64,000 bases of DNA from Variovorax sp. Its GTDB lineage: Bacteria; Pseudomonadota; Gammaproteobacteria; Burkholderiales; Burkholderiaceae_C. Within the stretch, counting starts at the first letter, position 1. Each line of letters begins with the position of its first letter. A program made the translations under genes and the position numbers. Under the pieces are notes generated by a model that was not told where the DNA came from, made no database searches, and saw only the letters and a list, made by a program, of their open reading frames with translations. Shown here piece after piece: positions 33,430-42,452 of this stretch. The stretch is from contig JAGIBP010000007.1 of the NCBI GenBank assembly GCA_017744285.1, positions 55,264-119,263 of the forward strand, written 5' to 3'.

Positions 33430-34635
33430 TCACTCCATCGGCGCCGCTGCCGCTTCCGGGTAAAGATTCGGCAGAAGAAGGTTCAGCGCGTCCAGCGGGA
33501 GACCGAGCCTGACATCGCCGCGTGGCGTATCGGACACCAGCAGACCATCCGCGACCAGGCAGGAGATCAGCTTGCGCGCCGTGCGCTCGCCGAGGCCCGT
33601 CATCTGGGCGAACTCGCCCCGGCTCACCGGGCCGGCCAGCAGCACGTGCTGCAGCGGAAGCACCGCTTCTTCGCGATAGTCCCGATCCGCCATATGGCTT
33701 CGCACGATGACCAGACCACGGATGCGCTCCTTCATCCGATCAAGATCGAGCATCTGCGCCATGAAGCTCACCTGATCGGAGCAGAGCTCGATGAAGAAGC
33801 GGCACCACGCCCACAGCATCTTCTCGGAAAGATTGCCGCGACCGTCCAGATCGCCGTGCCGGGGCATATCCGCGTTCGACAGCAGCTCGTAATACTTGTC
33901 TCGCTTCCTGGCCAGGCCGCGATTGACCGACCACAGGCCACCGCTGAGCGGGTGGAGGGCGCAGTGCGTCTGCAACCGCATGGCGCGACCGTTCCCATCG
34001 AGGAAGGGGTGTACCCAAGCGGCCCGGTGATGCGCGGCGGCGATGGTGTAGAGCATCGCGTCGAGCCCCTGCAGACGTCCGTACACCTCGTCCATGCGCT
34101 TGAGAAAGAGAGGCAGAGAAGAGGCGGTCGGCGGCTGGTGTCGCCCCACCGTCACGTCTTTGTCCCGAATCTTTCCTGGCTCGACGACGTGGCCGCCGGC
34201 GATGCTGCGATCCGCTTCGGAAAGCCGCTTGTACATGGCGGCGTGGGCCTGCATCAGAAAGCCCGACCCGAGCGCCACGGCAGCGGTCGCGTTCTGCTGC
34301 TCGAGTTCGCTCTCGGCCTGAATATGCGCCAAGGCAATGCGCTGGCGCTGCGCGATCTCCGGCTTCGCGGAGAAGTCGTCACGAAGCGCGCGCTCGATAT
34401 TCAGGGGATGCGTGCCTTGACCCTCGATGCTGTTGGAGTAGTAGGAGTTCATCGAGCGCACCACCTCGCGCAACGCATCGCGGGCGGCAGGGCTCACGGC
34501 AGCTTGCAGGCGGTGGGAGCGCTCGACGATGTCCGCCGTGGCCTCCACCAACTCGCCCAACCGCTTCTGCGGAAGCAGGGGCTCGAACTGATGCGGCTGG
34601 TCGTAGACCAGCAGCTTGGTGGGGGAAATCGACAC
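33430..34635 (-). CDS. Fic-domain protein (class II, N-terminal inhibitory helix)
   Basis: A 401-residue Fic protein, predicted to transfer AMP or another nucleotide part to a hydroxyl on a target protein. The catalytic loop HPFLDGNGRAMR (about residues 209-220) is intact, including the histidine and the anion-binding Asn-Gly-Arg. An inhibitory helix with S-x3-E-G (SNSIEG, about 67-72) lies N-terminal in the same chain, which defines class II autoinhibition; no separate antitoxin gene is needed or seen. The last 100 residues form a winged-helix-like domain (LGERTARKLISCLVADGLL). Its promoter region is strikingly AT-rich and carries 12-base repeats, suggesting acquisition by transfer. Confidence 0.9.
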   Translation of the reverse strand: MSISPTKLLVYDQPHQFEPLLPQKRLGELVEATADIVERSHRLQAAVSPAARDALREVVRSMNSYYSNSIEGQGTHPLNIERALRDDFSAKPEIAQRQRIALAHIQAESELEQQNATAAVALGSGFLMQAHAAMYKRLSEADRSIAGGHVVEPGKIRDKDVTVGRHQPPTASSLPLFLKRMDEVYGRLQGLDAMLYTIAAAHHRAAWVHPFLDGNGRAMRLQTHCALHPLSGGLWSVNRGLARKRDKYYELLSNADMPRHGDLDGRGNLSEKMLWAWCRFFIELCSDQVSFMAQMLDLDRMKERIRGLVIVRSHMADRDYREEAVLPLQHVLLAGPVSRGEFAQMTGLGERTARKLISCLVADGLLVSDTPRGDVRLGLPLDALNLLLPNLYPEAAAAPME

Positions 34636-34700
34636 GATATTGCCGTTATTTGTGCTCGAAAACTATGGAGAAAAGTCCATTTTAAACAATCACTTATGGC

Positions 34701-34756
34701 CGATATTCTCGCTTTATTTCCGATCTTTTTGCCGATCTTTCTGCCGATCTCGCGCC
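34701..34756. repeat. 12-bp tandem direct repeats upstream of fic
   Basis: CGATCTTTTTGC (34721-34732), CGATCTTTCTGC (34733-34744) and a third, diverged unit starting CGATCTCG at 34745 are exactly 12 bases apart; CGATATTCTCGC at 34701 is a fourth, looser copy. They lie between the end of the histidine kinase gene (34793) and the fic start (34635), in AT-rich DNA. They may be operator iterons for fic or a remnant of a mobile element. Confidence 0.6.
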
Positions 34757-34792
34757 CGGACGGTGGTCTTGCTGCCGTCGGCCTGGGCCCGG

Positions 34793-36091
34793 TCAGCGCG
34801 AGGCGAGCGCGATCTCGATGCCGAACCCCTGCCCCGCGTCGACCAGCCTCAACCACCCGCCGTGGGCACGCGCCACGCGGTCGGCGAGGATGAGGCCCAG
34901 GCCCGTGCTCGCCTCGTCGCGCCGGCCGGCGAGCAAGGCCTCGATGCGTGCCCGCGCCGATGCATCGACGCCGGGGCCGTCGTCCACGAGCCGGATCACG
35001 GCCATGCCGCTTCCGGCATCGCGACGGAACGAGCACACGACACGGCTCGCGCCGTAGCGCACGGAGTTGTCCAGCAGGTTGATGAGGGCCGCGGCAAGCA
35101 GGTCGGGGTCGGCCTGCACCGTCATGTCCTCGCCTTCCTCGATGTGAACGCGCAGCCCGTGCACCGGCAGGTCGCGCACCAGCGCGGCAAGGCGGATGGG
35201 CTGCGGCGCGATCTGCCCGCCGCTCCTGAAGAGCGACAGCAGCGCCACCACCACGCGGCCGAGTCGATCCGCCGCGTCGCGCGCCCGCTGGATGCGGGCC
35301 TGCACCGGCCCCGGGCTCTCGCGCTGCGCCACGGCGAGCTGCATGCCGAGTCCCGCCAGCGGCGTGCGAAGCGCATGCGCCGCATTCGCGCTGAAGGCCC
35401 TCTCGCTGGCGATGTTCTGCGCCAGCCGCTCGCCAAGCTTGACGACGGCCTCGCGAAGCGGACGAAGCTCCTCCCGCGTCGCGGCCGGCAGCGGCCGGTC
35501 CAGCACCAGGGGATCGTAGAGCGCGACCTGGCGCGAGAGGTCCACCAGCGGGTCCAGCTCCTTGCTCACGCGCCGGCGCAGCCAGACGGCGCATGCGACG
35601 CCGACCATCAGCGCGCCGAACGCGGTCACCAGGGCCGCCTCCGCTTGCGCGCGAAGACGATCCGCATCGGCCTGGCCGACATAGAGCATCGTGCCCTCGT
35701 CGTCGAACGGCATGCCGAAGACATGCCACCGGGCGGACTCGTCGAAGGCGCGTCCTCCGTGCTTGGGGCTCAGCGGTTCGTCCGGCGCGCGGTGCGAGCG
35801 CCAAATCACCGTTCGGTCGGCGGCGACCAGTTGCCACACCATGTTCTCGTCGTGGGGCGGCGCGGGCAGCGAGCGCCGGTCCGCCACCGCGCCCTGGGGC
35901 CAGCGGTCCTGGTTGACCTTGAGCAGCCCGTAGAGGATTTCCGCCGATTCCTGCAAGGTGCCGTCGAGCACCTTGTCGAGCTGCTGCAGCACGGTGAACC
36001 AGACCACGCCGAACACGGCCAGGCTCCAGGCCAGCGAGACCTGCAGGACCACGCGCGAGAGCCCCTTGCGGATCGATGGCAGCGGCGTCAC
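34793..36091 (-). CDS. Sensor histidine kinase (QseC/PmrB-like)
   Basis: A 432-residue membrane kinase. Two transmembrane helices (about residues 14-36, VVLQVSLAWSLAVFGVVWF, and about 150-170, ALVTAFGALMVGVACAVWL) flank a 110-residue periplasmic sensor. A HisKA domain has FSANAAHALRTPLAGL (phospho-His near 234), and the ATPase domain has LINLLDNSVRYG, DDGPGVD and STGLGLILA. The sequence type is that of the QseC/PmrB/CusS-like kinases. It overlaps the response regulator gene by four bases and is divergent from a metal-efflux operon, so it may sense a metal or envelope stress. Confidence 0.9.
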   Translation of the reverse strand: MTPLPSIRKGLSRVVLQVSLAWSLAVFGVVWFTVLQQLDKVLDGTLQESAEILYGLLKVNQDRWPQGAVADRRSLPAPPHDENMVWQLVAADRTVIWRSHRAPDEPLSPKHGGRAFDESARWHVFGMPFDDEGTMLYVGQADADRLRAQAEAALVTAFGALMVGVACAVWLRRRVSKELDPLVDLSRQVALYDPLVLDRPLPAATREELRPLREAVVKLGERLAQNIASERAFSANAAHALRTPLAGLGMQLAVAQRESPGPVQARIQRARDAADRLGRVVVALLSLFRSGGQIAPQPIRLAALVRDLPVHGLRVHIEEGEDMTVQADPDLLAAALINLLDNSVRYGASRVVCSFRRDAGSGMAVIRLVDDGPGVDASARARIEALLAGRRDEASTGLGLILADRVARAHGGWLRLVDAGQGFGIEIALASR

Positions 36092-36741
36092 GAGGCGATC
36101 CTGTAGCCGATGCCGCGCACCGTTTCGATCAGCTCCGCGCCCAGCTTGCGGCGCAGCCGCGACACGTGGACCTCGAGCGCGTTGCTCGCGAGGTCGCCCT
36201 CCAGCCCGAGCATCAGCGCCTCGAGTTCATTGCGCGAGACCGCGCGCCCGGACCGCTGCAGCAGCGCTTCGAGCACCTGCCATTCGCGCGGCGTGATGTC
36301 CACGCGCTCGTCGCCCCGCCAGGCGCGGCGGGCGCCCAGGTCGATCTCGACGGCGCCGAGCCGGATGGACGGGCTCGCCGAGCCGGCCTTGCGGCGTTGC
36401 AGCGCCCGCAGGCGGGCCACGAGCTCCTCGGCCGAGAAGGGCTTGACGAGGTAGTCGTCCGCGCCCGTATCCAGGCCCCGGATCCGGTCGCTGATGAGGT
36501 CGCGCGCCGTCAGCATGATGATGGAGGTGCTCACGCCTCGGCCGCGCAGCAGGCGGACCCACTCGAGCCCCGAGCCGTCGGGCAGTTGCCAGTCGATGAG
36601 CAGCGCGTCGTAGGGCTCGCCCGCGAGCGCCTGCACATCCAGCAGGCGCTGGAACCAGTCCACGACATGGCCTTCGGACCTCAGGTATTCGGCCAGGCCG
36701 TCTCCGAGGATGACATCGTCTTCCAGCAGCAGCAGTCTCAT
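36088..36741 (-). CDS. OmpR-family response regulator (QseB/PmrA-like)
   Basis: A 217-residue two-domain regulator. The receiver (about 1-115) has LLLLEDDV, the phospho-acceptor in ALLIDWQLPDG (Asp near 51), the switch Thr in IIMLTARD and Lys in YLVKPFSA (near 102). The C-terminal OmpR winged helix has ITPREWQVLEALLQRSGRAVSR and VHVSRLRRKLG with the terminal VRGIGYRI. It binds pairs of short direct repeats; a CTTCAG pair 11 bases apart sits in its own divergent promoter (36788-36804). ATGA overlap with the kinase makes a standard two-gene operon. Confidence 0.93.
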   Translation of the reverse strand: MRLLLLEDDVILGDGLAEYLRSEGHVVDWFQRLLDVQALAGEPYDALLIDWQLPDGSGLEWVRLLRGRGVSTSIIMLTARDLISDRIRGLDTGADDYLVKPFSAEELVARLRALQRRKAGSASPSIRLGAVEIDLGARRAWRGDERVDITPREWQVLEALLQRSGRAVSRNELEALMLGLEGDLASNALEVHVSRLRRKLGAELIETVRGIGYRIAS

Positions 36742-36787
36742 CAGGGTGTCCTCCCGGGCGACGGTAGCACCGAAAGCGCGCGGCTTC

Positions 36788-36804
36788 CTTCAGTCGAACT
36801 TCAG
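36788..36804. promoter_or_regulatory. CTTCAG direct repeat, candidate response-regulator box
   Basis: CTTCAG at 36788-36793 and again at 36799-36804 are 11 bases apart, one helical turn, as expected for an OmpR-family dimer such as PmrA/QseB. The pair lies between the divergent response regulator (start 36741) and the efflux adaptor (start 36850), so one site could serve both the two-component operon and the efflux operon. Confidence 0.45.
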
Positions 36805-36849
36805 CTTGCATTCCTAACCTCCGCGCCGTTTTCACTCGCCGATGCACCG

Positions 36850-38073
36850 ATGCACCCGCCCCGCCGCCCGCTGCCGCCCTGCCCCACCCACCGAAGGAAG
36901 CGCTCCTCCGCCCTCGCGGATGTGCTCGAGGCCGCGGCCTTCGCGGCCCTGCTGATCGGATTCGCCGCCTTTCCCCATGCCGCCCGCGCCGCCGAGGGCG
37001 CACAGGCTGCGGCGGCATCGCCCCGCACGGTCACGCTCAAGCCGCAGCAGCGCGAGCGCCTGGGCATCCGGACGCAGGCGGTGCAGCCCGCCGAGGACGC
37101 CGGCCGCGTGGTGCTGCAAGGGCTGGTGGTGCTGCCGCCGGCCCTGGTGCGGGTCATCAGCGCGCCGGTGGCCGCCATGGTCGAACAGGTCCGCGTCGCT
37201 CGCGGCGACGCGGTGCCGGCCGGCGCGCCGCTGGTGACGCTCGACGCGCCCGAGGTGGTGGCATGGCAGCGCGAGTACCGGCAGGCCGACCTTCAACTCA
37301 AGCTGGCCCGGCAGACGGCCGAGCGCGACGCGGCCCTGCTCGCCGAGGGGATCATCCCCGCATCGAGGGCGCAAGCGAGCCGCAACCAGCTGGAGATCGC
37401 CCAGGCCGCGTGGCGCGAGCGCGGCGAGCTGCTGCGGATGGCCGGGGCGGGCCCGCAGGACGGCCTGTCGGGCCGCATCGCACTGAAGGCGCCGGGACGC
37501 GGCAGCGTGGTCGAAGTGATGGCGGAGCCCGGCCAGCGGGTCGATGCGGGCGCCCCCTTGGTCCGGTTCGCCGGCGAAGGCGCGCTGGCCATCGAACTGC
37601 AGGCGCCCGCCGAGGTGGCGCGGCGCCTGCGCGTGGGCGACGCCGTGCGGGTGCCCGGCTGCGCGGAGCCGGCCCGCGTGAGCGGCATCAACACGCAGCT
37701 GGAGGGCGGTAGCCAGACCGTGGTGCTGCGGGCGCTGTGGCCGCGCCCCGATCCCTGCGCCCTGCCCGGGCAGCGCGTGCAGGCGGACGTGGTCCTCGGC
37801 GCGCGGCCGGGCGCGAGCGGGCCGCCGGGATGGCGCGTGCCCTCCACGGCGGTGCTTCGGCACGAGGGTGCCGACGTGGTCTTCGTGCAGCGCCCCGACG
37901 GCTTCGCGGCCCAGCCGGTGCGCATCGTCTCCCAGCAGCCCGCGGTCGGGGGCCTGCCGGCCACCACGCAGGTCGACGCCCTGCCGCCGGGGCAGATCCG
38001 CCCCGGCGACGAGGTGGCCGTGCAGGGCGCGATCGCCCTCAAGGGCATGCTGCAAGGCCTGGGGACCGAGTGA
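36850..38073 (+). CDS. RND metal-efflux periplasmic adaptor (CusB/CzcB-like)
   Basis: A 407-residue membrane-fusion protein that links an inner-membrane RND pump to its outer-membrane channel. The N-terminus is an unusually long signal sequence (basic stretch, then FAALLIGFAAFPHAARA). Then come a lipoyl half (APVAAMVEQVRVARGDAVPAGAPLVTLDAPEV), a helical hairpin (about 145-205), the second lipoyl half (GSVVEVMAEPGQRVDAGAPLVRFA) and a beta-barrel and proximal domain. No histidine-rich metal region is seen. Start ATG 36850 is the best of several; an out-of-frame ATG lies eight bases upstream. It overlaps the pump gene by one base (TGATG). Confidence 0.88.
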   Translation: MHPPRRPLPPCPTHRRKRSSALADVLEAAAFAALLIGFAAFPHAARAAEGAQAAAASPRTVTLKPQQRERLGIRTQAVQPAEDAGRVVLQGLVVLPPALVRVISAPVAAMVEQVRVARGDAVPAGAPLVTLDAPEVVAWQREYRQADLQLKLARQTAERDAALLAEGIIPASRAQASRNQLEIAQAAWRERGELLRMAGAGPQDGLSGRIALKAPGRGSVVEVMAEPGQRVDAGAPLVRFAGEGALAIELQAPAEVARRLRVGDAVRVPGCAEPARVSGINTQLEGGSQTVVLRALWPRPDPCALPGQRVQADVVLGARPGASGPPGWRVPSTAVLRHEGADVVFVQRPDGFAAQPVRIVSQQPAVGGLPATTQVDALPPGQIRPGDEVAVQGAIALKGMLQGLGTE

Positions 38074-41000
38074 TGCTCCGGCGTCTCATCGAGGCGGCGC
38101 TGCTGCAGCGCCTGCTGGTCCTCGTCGCGGCCTGTGTGCTGGTCGGCCTGGGTCTCCAGGCGGCGCGGCAATTGCCGATCGACGCCTTCCCCGACGTGTC
38201 GCCGACGCAGGTCAAGTTCATCCTCAAGGCGCCGGGCATGACGCCCGAGGAGGTCGAGTCGCGCATCGTCCAGCCGGTGGAGCAGGAACTGCTGGGCATC
38301 CCGGGCCAGCGCAGCATGCGTTCGGTGTCCAAGTACGCCATCGCCGACATCACGATCGACTTCGAGGAAGGCACCGACATCTACTGGGCGCGCCAGCAGG
38401 CCGCCGAGCGCTTTGCCGCCGCGCAGGCCAATCTGCCGGCCAACGTGGGCGGCGGCCTTGCGCCGGTGACCACGCCGCTGGGCGAGATGTTCATGTTCAC
38501 CGTGGAAGGCCCGCAATCGCTGGAAGAGCGGCGCACCCTGCTCGACTGGACCCTCCGCCCGCAGCTGCGCGCCATACCCGGCGTGGCCGACGTGAACTCG
38601 CTTGGCGGCTCGGTGCGCGCCTACGAGATCGTGCCCGACCCGGTGAAGCTCGCCGCGCGCCACCTCACGCTCGCGCAGTTGCGCGAAGCCCTCGCCGCCA
38701 ACAACCGCAATGACGGGGCCGGGCGCCTGATCGCCGGCGAAGAGGCGCTGCTGGTGCGCTCCGAAGGCAGCATCCGCAGCCTGCAGGACGTGGCCGCGAC
38801 CGTGATCGCCCAGCGCGACGGCACGGCGCTGCGCGTGGGCGACGTGGCCGAGGTGCGCATCGGCGCGCTCACTCGCTACGGCGCCGTGACCCGCAACGGC
38901 CAGGGCGAAACGGTGCAGGGGCTGGTGCTGGGACTGCGGGGCGCGGACGCGAGCCGGGTCGTCGCCCAGGTGCGCGACAAGCTCGACGAGCTCGCCAAGA
39001 CCCTGCCCGAAGGCACGCGCATCGAGCCCTTCTACGACCGCGGCGCGCTGGTCGGCATGGCCGTGCACACGGTGAGCAAGGCACTCACCGAGGCGATCGT
39101 GCTGGTGCTCGTGCTGCTCCTGCTCTTCCTCGGCCGGCTGCGGGCCGCGCTGGTGGTGGCGATCGTGCTGCCGCTGTCGGCGCTGGCGACCTTCTGGCTG
39201 ATGCGCCAGACCGGCCTGAGCGCCAACCTGATGTCGCTCGGCGGCCTCGCGATCGCCATCGGCATGCTGGTGGACTCGGCGGTGGTGGTGGTCGAGAACA
39301 TCGAGGCCCGCCTGGCCCACCCGCCGCAGGCGGAACAGGCGCACGACATGGCGTCCCTGATCCGGATGGTGCGCGCCGGCGCCGAAGAGGTGGCCCGGCC
39401 CGTGGCCTCGGGCGTGCTCATCATCATGCTGGTCTTCCTGCCGCTGCTCACGCTGGAGGGCCTGGAAGGCAAGCTGTTCCGGCCCGTGGCGCTGACCATC
39501 CTCTATGCGATGGGCGCCTCGCTGCTGCTGTCGCTCACGGTGATCCCGGTGCTGGCCTCGCTGATGCTCAAGACCGGCGCGCACCGCGATCCGTGGCTGG
39601 TGCGCGTGTGCAGCCAGGGCTACACGCGGCTGCTCGACAGCGCCCTGCGCCGCCCGGGGCCGTGGCTCGCCGGCACGGCGCTGAGCCTGGTCGGCGCACT
39701 CGTCGTGTTCGGGTTCCTGGGCAAGAGCTTCATGCCCACCATGGACGAGGGCGACGTCATCGTGTCGGTGGAGCATTCGCCCGCGATCAACCTGCCCACG
39801 GCGCTCGCGCTGAACACGCGGCTGCAGCAGGCGCTGATGGCGGTGCCCGAGGTCAAGGGCATCGTGGCGCGCAGCGGATCGGACGAACTGGGCCTGGACC
39901 CCATGGGCCTGAACCAGACCGACACCTTCCTCGTCCTCCAGCCCAAGAGCGAATGGCAGGTCGACAGCAAGGACGCCCTGCTCGACAAGCTGCGCGCGCA
40001 GCTCCTGCTGCTGCCCGGCATCGCCACCAGCTTCACGCAGCCGATCGAGATGCGCGTCAACGAGATGATCCTCGGCGTGCGGGGCGACGTGGCGGTCAAG
40101 GTCTTCGGCCCCGACCTGGAGGTGCTCGACCGCCTCTCCACCCAGGTGCAAGAGGTGCTCAAGAAGACGCCGGGCAGCCAGGACGTGCAGCTCATCCGCA
40201 ACAGCGGCCTGCGCTACCTGCGCGTGGTGTTCGATCGCCAGGCCCTGGGCCTGCACGGCCTGAGCATGGAACAGGCGCAGGACGACCTGCGCACCCTGCT
40301 GGAGTCGCAAAGCCCCGGCGTGGTGCTCGAAGAGGGCCGCCGCGTGCCGATGATCGTGCGCGGCCCGAGCGCGCTGGCGCTGACGCCCGACCTGTTCAAC
40401 CAGTTGCAGCTGCCGGTGGCCGGCGGGCCGCCCGTGGCGCTGACCGCCCTTGCGCGCCTCGAGGAAACCGAAGGCCCGGTGAAGATCGACCGCGAGAACG
40501 GCGCGCGCTTCGCCGCCGTCACCACCAACGTGCGCGACCGCGACCTCGTGAGCTTCGTGCAGGACGCGCAGGCCGCGGTGGAGCGCGAGGTGCCGAGGCC
40601 GGCCGGCTACCGCATCACCTGGGGCGGCCAGTACGAGAACCAGCAGCGCGCCGCGCAGCGCCTGGCCGTCGTGGTGCCGGTGGCGCTGGCGCTGATCTAT
40701 TTCATCCTGTTCTCGACCTTCGGCAGCGTGCGGCAGGCCACGCTGGTGTTCCTGAACATCCCGCTGGCGCTGATCGGCGGCGTGTTCGCGCTCGCCATGG
40801 CACGCGAGTACCTGTCGGTGCCCGCCTCGGTGGGATTCGTCGCGCTCATGGGTATCGCGGTGCTCAACGGGCTGGTGCTGGTCAACCACTTCAACGAACT
40901 GCTGGAGCAGGGCCACGACATCGCCGACGCGGTGCGCCACGGCGCGATCCGCCGCCTGCGCCCGGTGCTGATGACCGCCAGCATCACCGCCTTCGGCCTG

Positions 41001-41156
41001 CTGCCGCTGCTGTTCGCCACGGGCCCCGGCTCCGAGATCCAGCGTCCGCTGGCCATCGTGGTGATCGGCGGCCTCGTGTCGTCGACCGCGCTGACGCTGG
41101 TCCTGCTGCCCATCCTCTTCCGCCGCTTCGGCGTGAATGCATCCCGCCACCCATGA
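38073..41156 (+). CDS. RND heavy-metal efflux pump (CusA/CzcA family)
   Basis: A 1027-residue inner-membrane proton-driven pump of the HME-RND family: helix 1, a large periplasmic loop (about 35-340) with the porter motif FPDVSPTQVKF, helices 2-6, a second loop and helices 8-12. The helix-4 signature reads GGLAIAIGMLVDSAVVVVEN, keeping the Asp and Glu of proton relay. It lacks the extra leading Asp of the divalent-cation CzcA form (D-F-G-x-x-x-D-G), so it is closer to the CusA-like pattern. The substrate (copper, silver or a divalent ion) is not settled. It is coupled to adaptor and outer-membrane genes by one- and four-base overlaps. Confidence 0.92.
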   Translation: MLRRLIEAALLQRLLVLVAACVLVGLGLQAARQLPIDAFPDVSPTQVKFILKAPGMTPEEVESRIVQPVEQELLGIPGQRSMRSVSKYAIADITIDFEEGTDIYWARQQAAERFAAAQANLPANVGGGLAPVTTPLGEMFMFTVEGPQSLEERRTLLDWTLRPQLRAIPGVADVNSLGGSVRAYEIVPDPVKLAARHLTLAQLREALAANNRNDGAGRLIAGEEALLVRSEGSIRSLQDVAATVIAQRDGTALRVGDVAEVRIGALTRYGAVTRNGQGETVQGLVLGLRGADASRVVAQVRDKLDELAKTLPEGTRIEPFYDRGALVGMAVHTVSKALTEAIVLVLVLLLLFLGRLRAALVVAIVLPLSALATFWLMRQTGLSANLMSLGGLAIAIGMLVDSAVVVVENIEARLAHPPQAEQAHDMASLIRMVRAGAEEVARPVASGVLIIMLVFLPLLTLEGLEGKLFRPVALTILYAMGASLLLSLTVIPVLASLMLKTGAHRDPWLVRVCSQGYTRLLDSALRRPGPWLAGTALSLVGALVVFGFLGKSFMPTMDEGDVIVSVEHSPAINLPTALALNTRLQQALMAVPEVKGIVARSGSDELGLDPMGLNQTDTFLVLQPKSEWQVDSKDALLDKLRAQLLLLPGIATSFTQPIEMRVNEMILGVRGDVAVKVFGPDLEVLDRLSTQVQEVLKKTPGSQDVQLIRNSGLRYLRVVFDRQALGLHGLSMEQAQDDLRTLLESQSPGVVLEEGRRVPMIVRGPSALALTPDLFNQLQLPVAGGPPVALTALARLEETEGPVKIDRENGARFAAVTTNVRDRDLVSFVQDAQAAVEREVPRPAGYRITWGGQYENQQRAAQRLAVVVPVALALIYFILFSTFGSVRQATLVFLNIPLALIGGVFALAMAREYLSVPASVGFVALMGIAVLNGLVLVNHFNELLEQGHDIADAVRHGAIRRLRPVLMTASITAFGLLPLLFATGPGSEIQRPLAIVVIGGLVSSTALTLVLLPILFRRFGVNASRHP

Positions 41157-42445
41157 ACGCCCTGCGCCTTCCGATCTCCAGCGCCGTGGCCGCGCTCGTC
41201 CTGAGCCTCGCCCTCCTGCCGCTCGCGCACGCCGCCGACGAGCCCGCCAATGAACTGCCGCCCGAATCCCTCGTGCGCCAGAGCATCCTCGCCATGCCCG
41301 AAGTGAAGGCGGCGACTGCCGCATTGCAGGCCGACCAGGCCGAAGCCGATCGGCTGCGCGCCGGGCCGCACGAGTTCACGCTGAGGCTGCAGGGGCAGCA
41401 GCGTCGCGTCAACGAGCCGCAGGACGGCGTGCCGAATCGGCAACGCTATGGCGAATACCAGCTCGCGCTCGAACGCACGCTGCGCGGCGCCGGCAAGGCC
41501 GCGCAGGACGAGGCGATCGGCGAAGCGACCCTCGCCGCCGCGCAGATCCGCCGCTCCGACGCCATCCACGAAGCATCGCGCGCCCTGCTGCGCGCCTGGA
41601 TCGACTGGCTGCGCGAGGGGGCGATCGTCGAGTTCCGTCAGAAGCAGGCGGCGGACCAGGCGGAACTCACCCGCATCGCCGCCACCCGCGTGAAGGCCGG
41701 CGACGCGGCGCGCAACGAACTGCGCCTGCAGGAGGCCAACGCCGCGCAGGCCCAGGCCGAGCTCGCCACCGCGCTGGCTCGCGAAGCCGCGGCTCGCGCG
41801 GGACTCGACGCGCGCTACCCCGGTCTCGCCCCTGTGCGCCACGCGGCATTGGCCGTGCCGCGCGCCGAAGACCTTCCCGCCGGTTCGGGGGAAAGCGTTC
41901 GCTCGGACCTGGAGGAACGCAGTCACGAATGGCGCCTCGCCCGCCAGCAAGCCACGCTCGCCGAGGCCCGCGCGCTGCGCACGGCGCTGGAGCACCGGGT
42001 GGATCCGACCGTCGGCCTCTATGCCGGCGTCGAACGCGGCGGCGCCGAGCGCATCGTCGGCGTCTCACTCAGCCTGCCGCTGGCCGGCGCGGCGCGCCAG
42101 GCAGCCGAGCGCCAGGCGCGGGCCCAGGCCGACCAGGCCGGCGAGAACGCCCGCGCGATCCAGCAGAAGGTGCACGCCGAAGCCGCCATCGCGTGGACCC
42201 AGCTGCGCTCCACCTTCGAGGGCTGGCAGCGCCAGGAGGCCGCCCGCCGCCAGCATGAAGACGTGCTCCAGGCAACGGTGCGCGGCTGGCGGCTCGGCGA
42301 ATACGGGCAGGCCGACGTGCTGCTGGCGCGGCGCCAGTTCACGGAGGCGGCGCTCGCCGAAATCACCGCCCGGGCCGAGGCCCGCCATGCCGCGTTGCGC
42401 CTTCGGCTCGACCTGCACCAGAGCTGGGAGTTCGACGAGAACTGA
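41153..42445 (+). CDS. TolC-family outer-membrane efflux protein (CzcC-like)
   Basis: A 430-residue outer-membrane channel protein. A signal peptide (to about LPLAHAA) is followed by two repeats of long heptad helices and short strands as in TolC: QSILAMPEVKAATAALQADQAEADRLRAG near the start and, in the second half, RTALEHRVDPTVGLYAGVE and VSLSLPLAGAARQAAERQARA. The C-terminal helix carries WRLGEYGQADVLLARR. It should complete the tripartite pump with the two genes upstream. ATG 41153 overlaps the pump stop (ATGA). Confidence 0.9.
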   Translation: MNALRLPISSAVAALVLSLALLPLAHAADEPANELPPESLVRQSILAMPEVKAATAALQADQAEADRLRAGPHEFTLRLQGQQRRVNEPQDGVPNRQRYGEYQLALERTLRGAGKAAQDEAIGEATLAAAQIRRSDAIHEASRALLRAWIDWLREGAIVEFRQKQAADQAELTRIAATRVKAGDAARNELRLQEANAAQAQAELATALAREAAARAGLDARYPGLAPVRHAALAVPRAEDLPAGSGESVRSDLEERSHEWRLARQQATLAEARALRTALEHRVDPTVGLYAGVERGGAERIVGVSLSLPLAGAARQAAERQARAQADQAGENARAIQQKVHAEAAIAWTQLRSTFEGWQRQEAARRQHEDVLQATVRGWRLGEYGQADVLLARRQFTEAALAEITARAEARHAALRLRLDLHQSWEFDEN

Positions 42446-42452
42446 CCCTGCG

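Noticed and set aside
37293..41324. Open frame of 1343 codons on the minus strand opposite the RND efflux genes
   Set aside because: It lies antisense to the adaptor, pump and channel genes, whose families are clear. Its translation is low-complexity and rich in Arg, His and Gln, as expected of the complement of GC-rich coding DNA.
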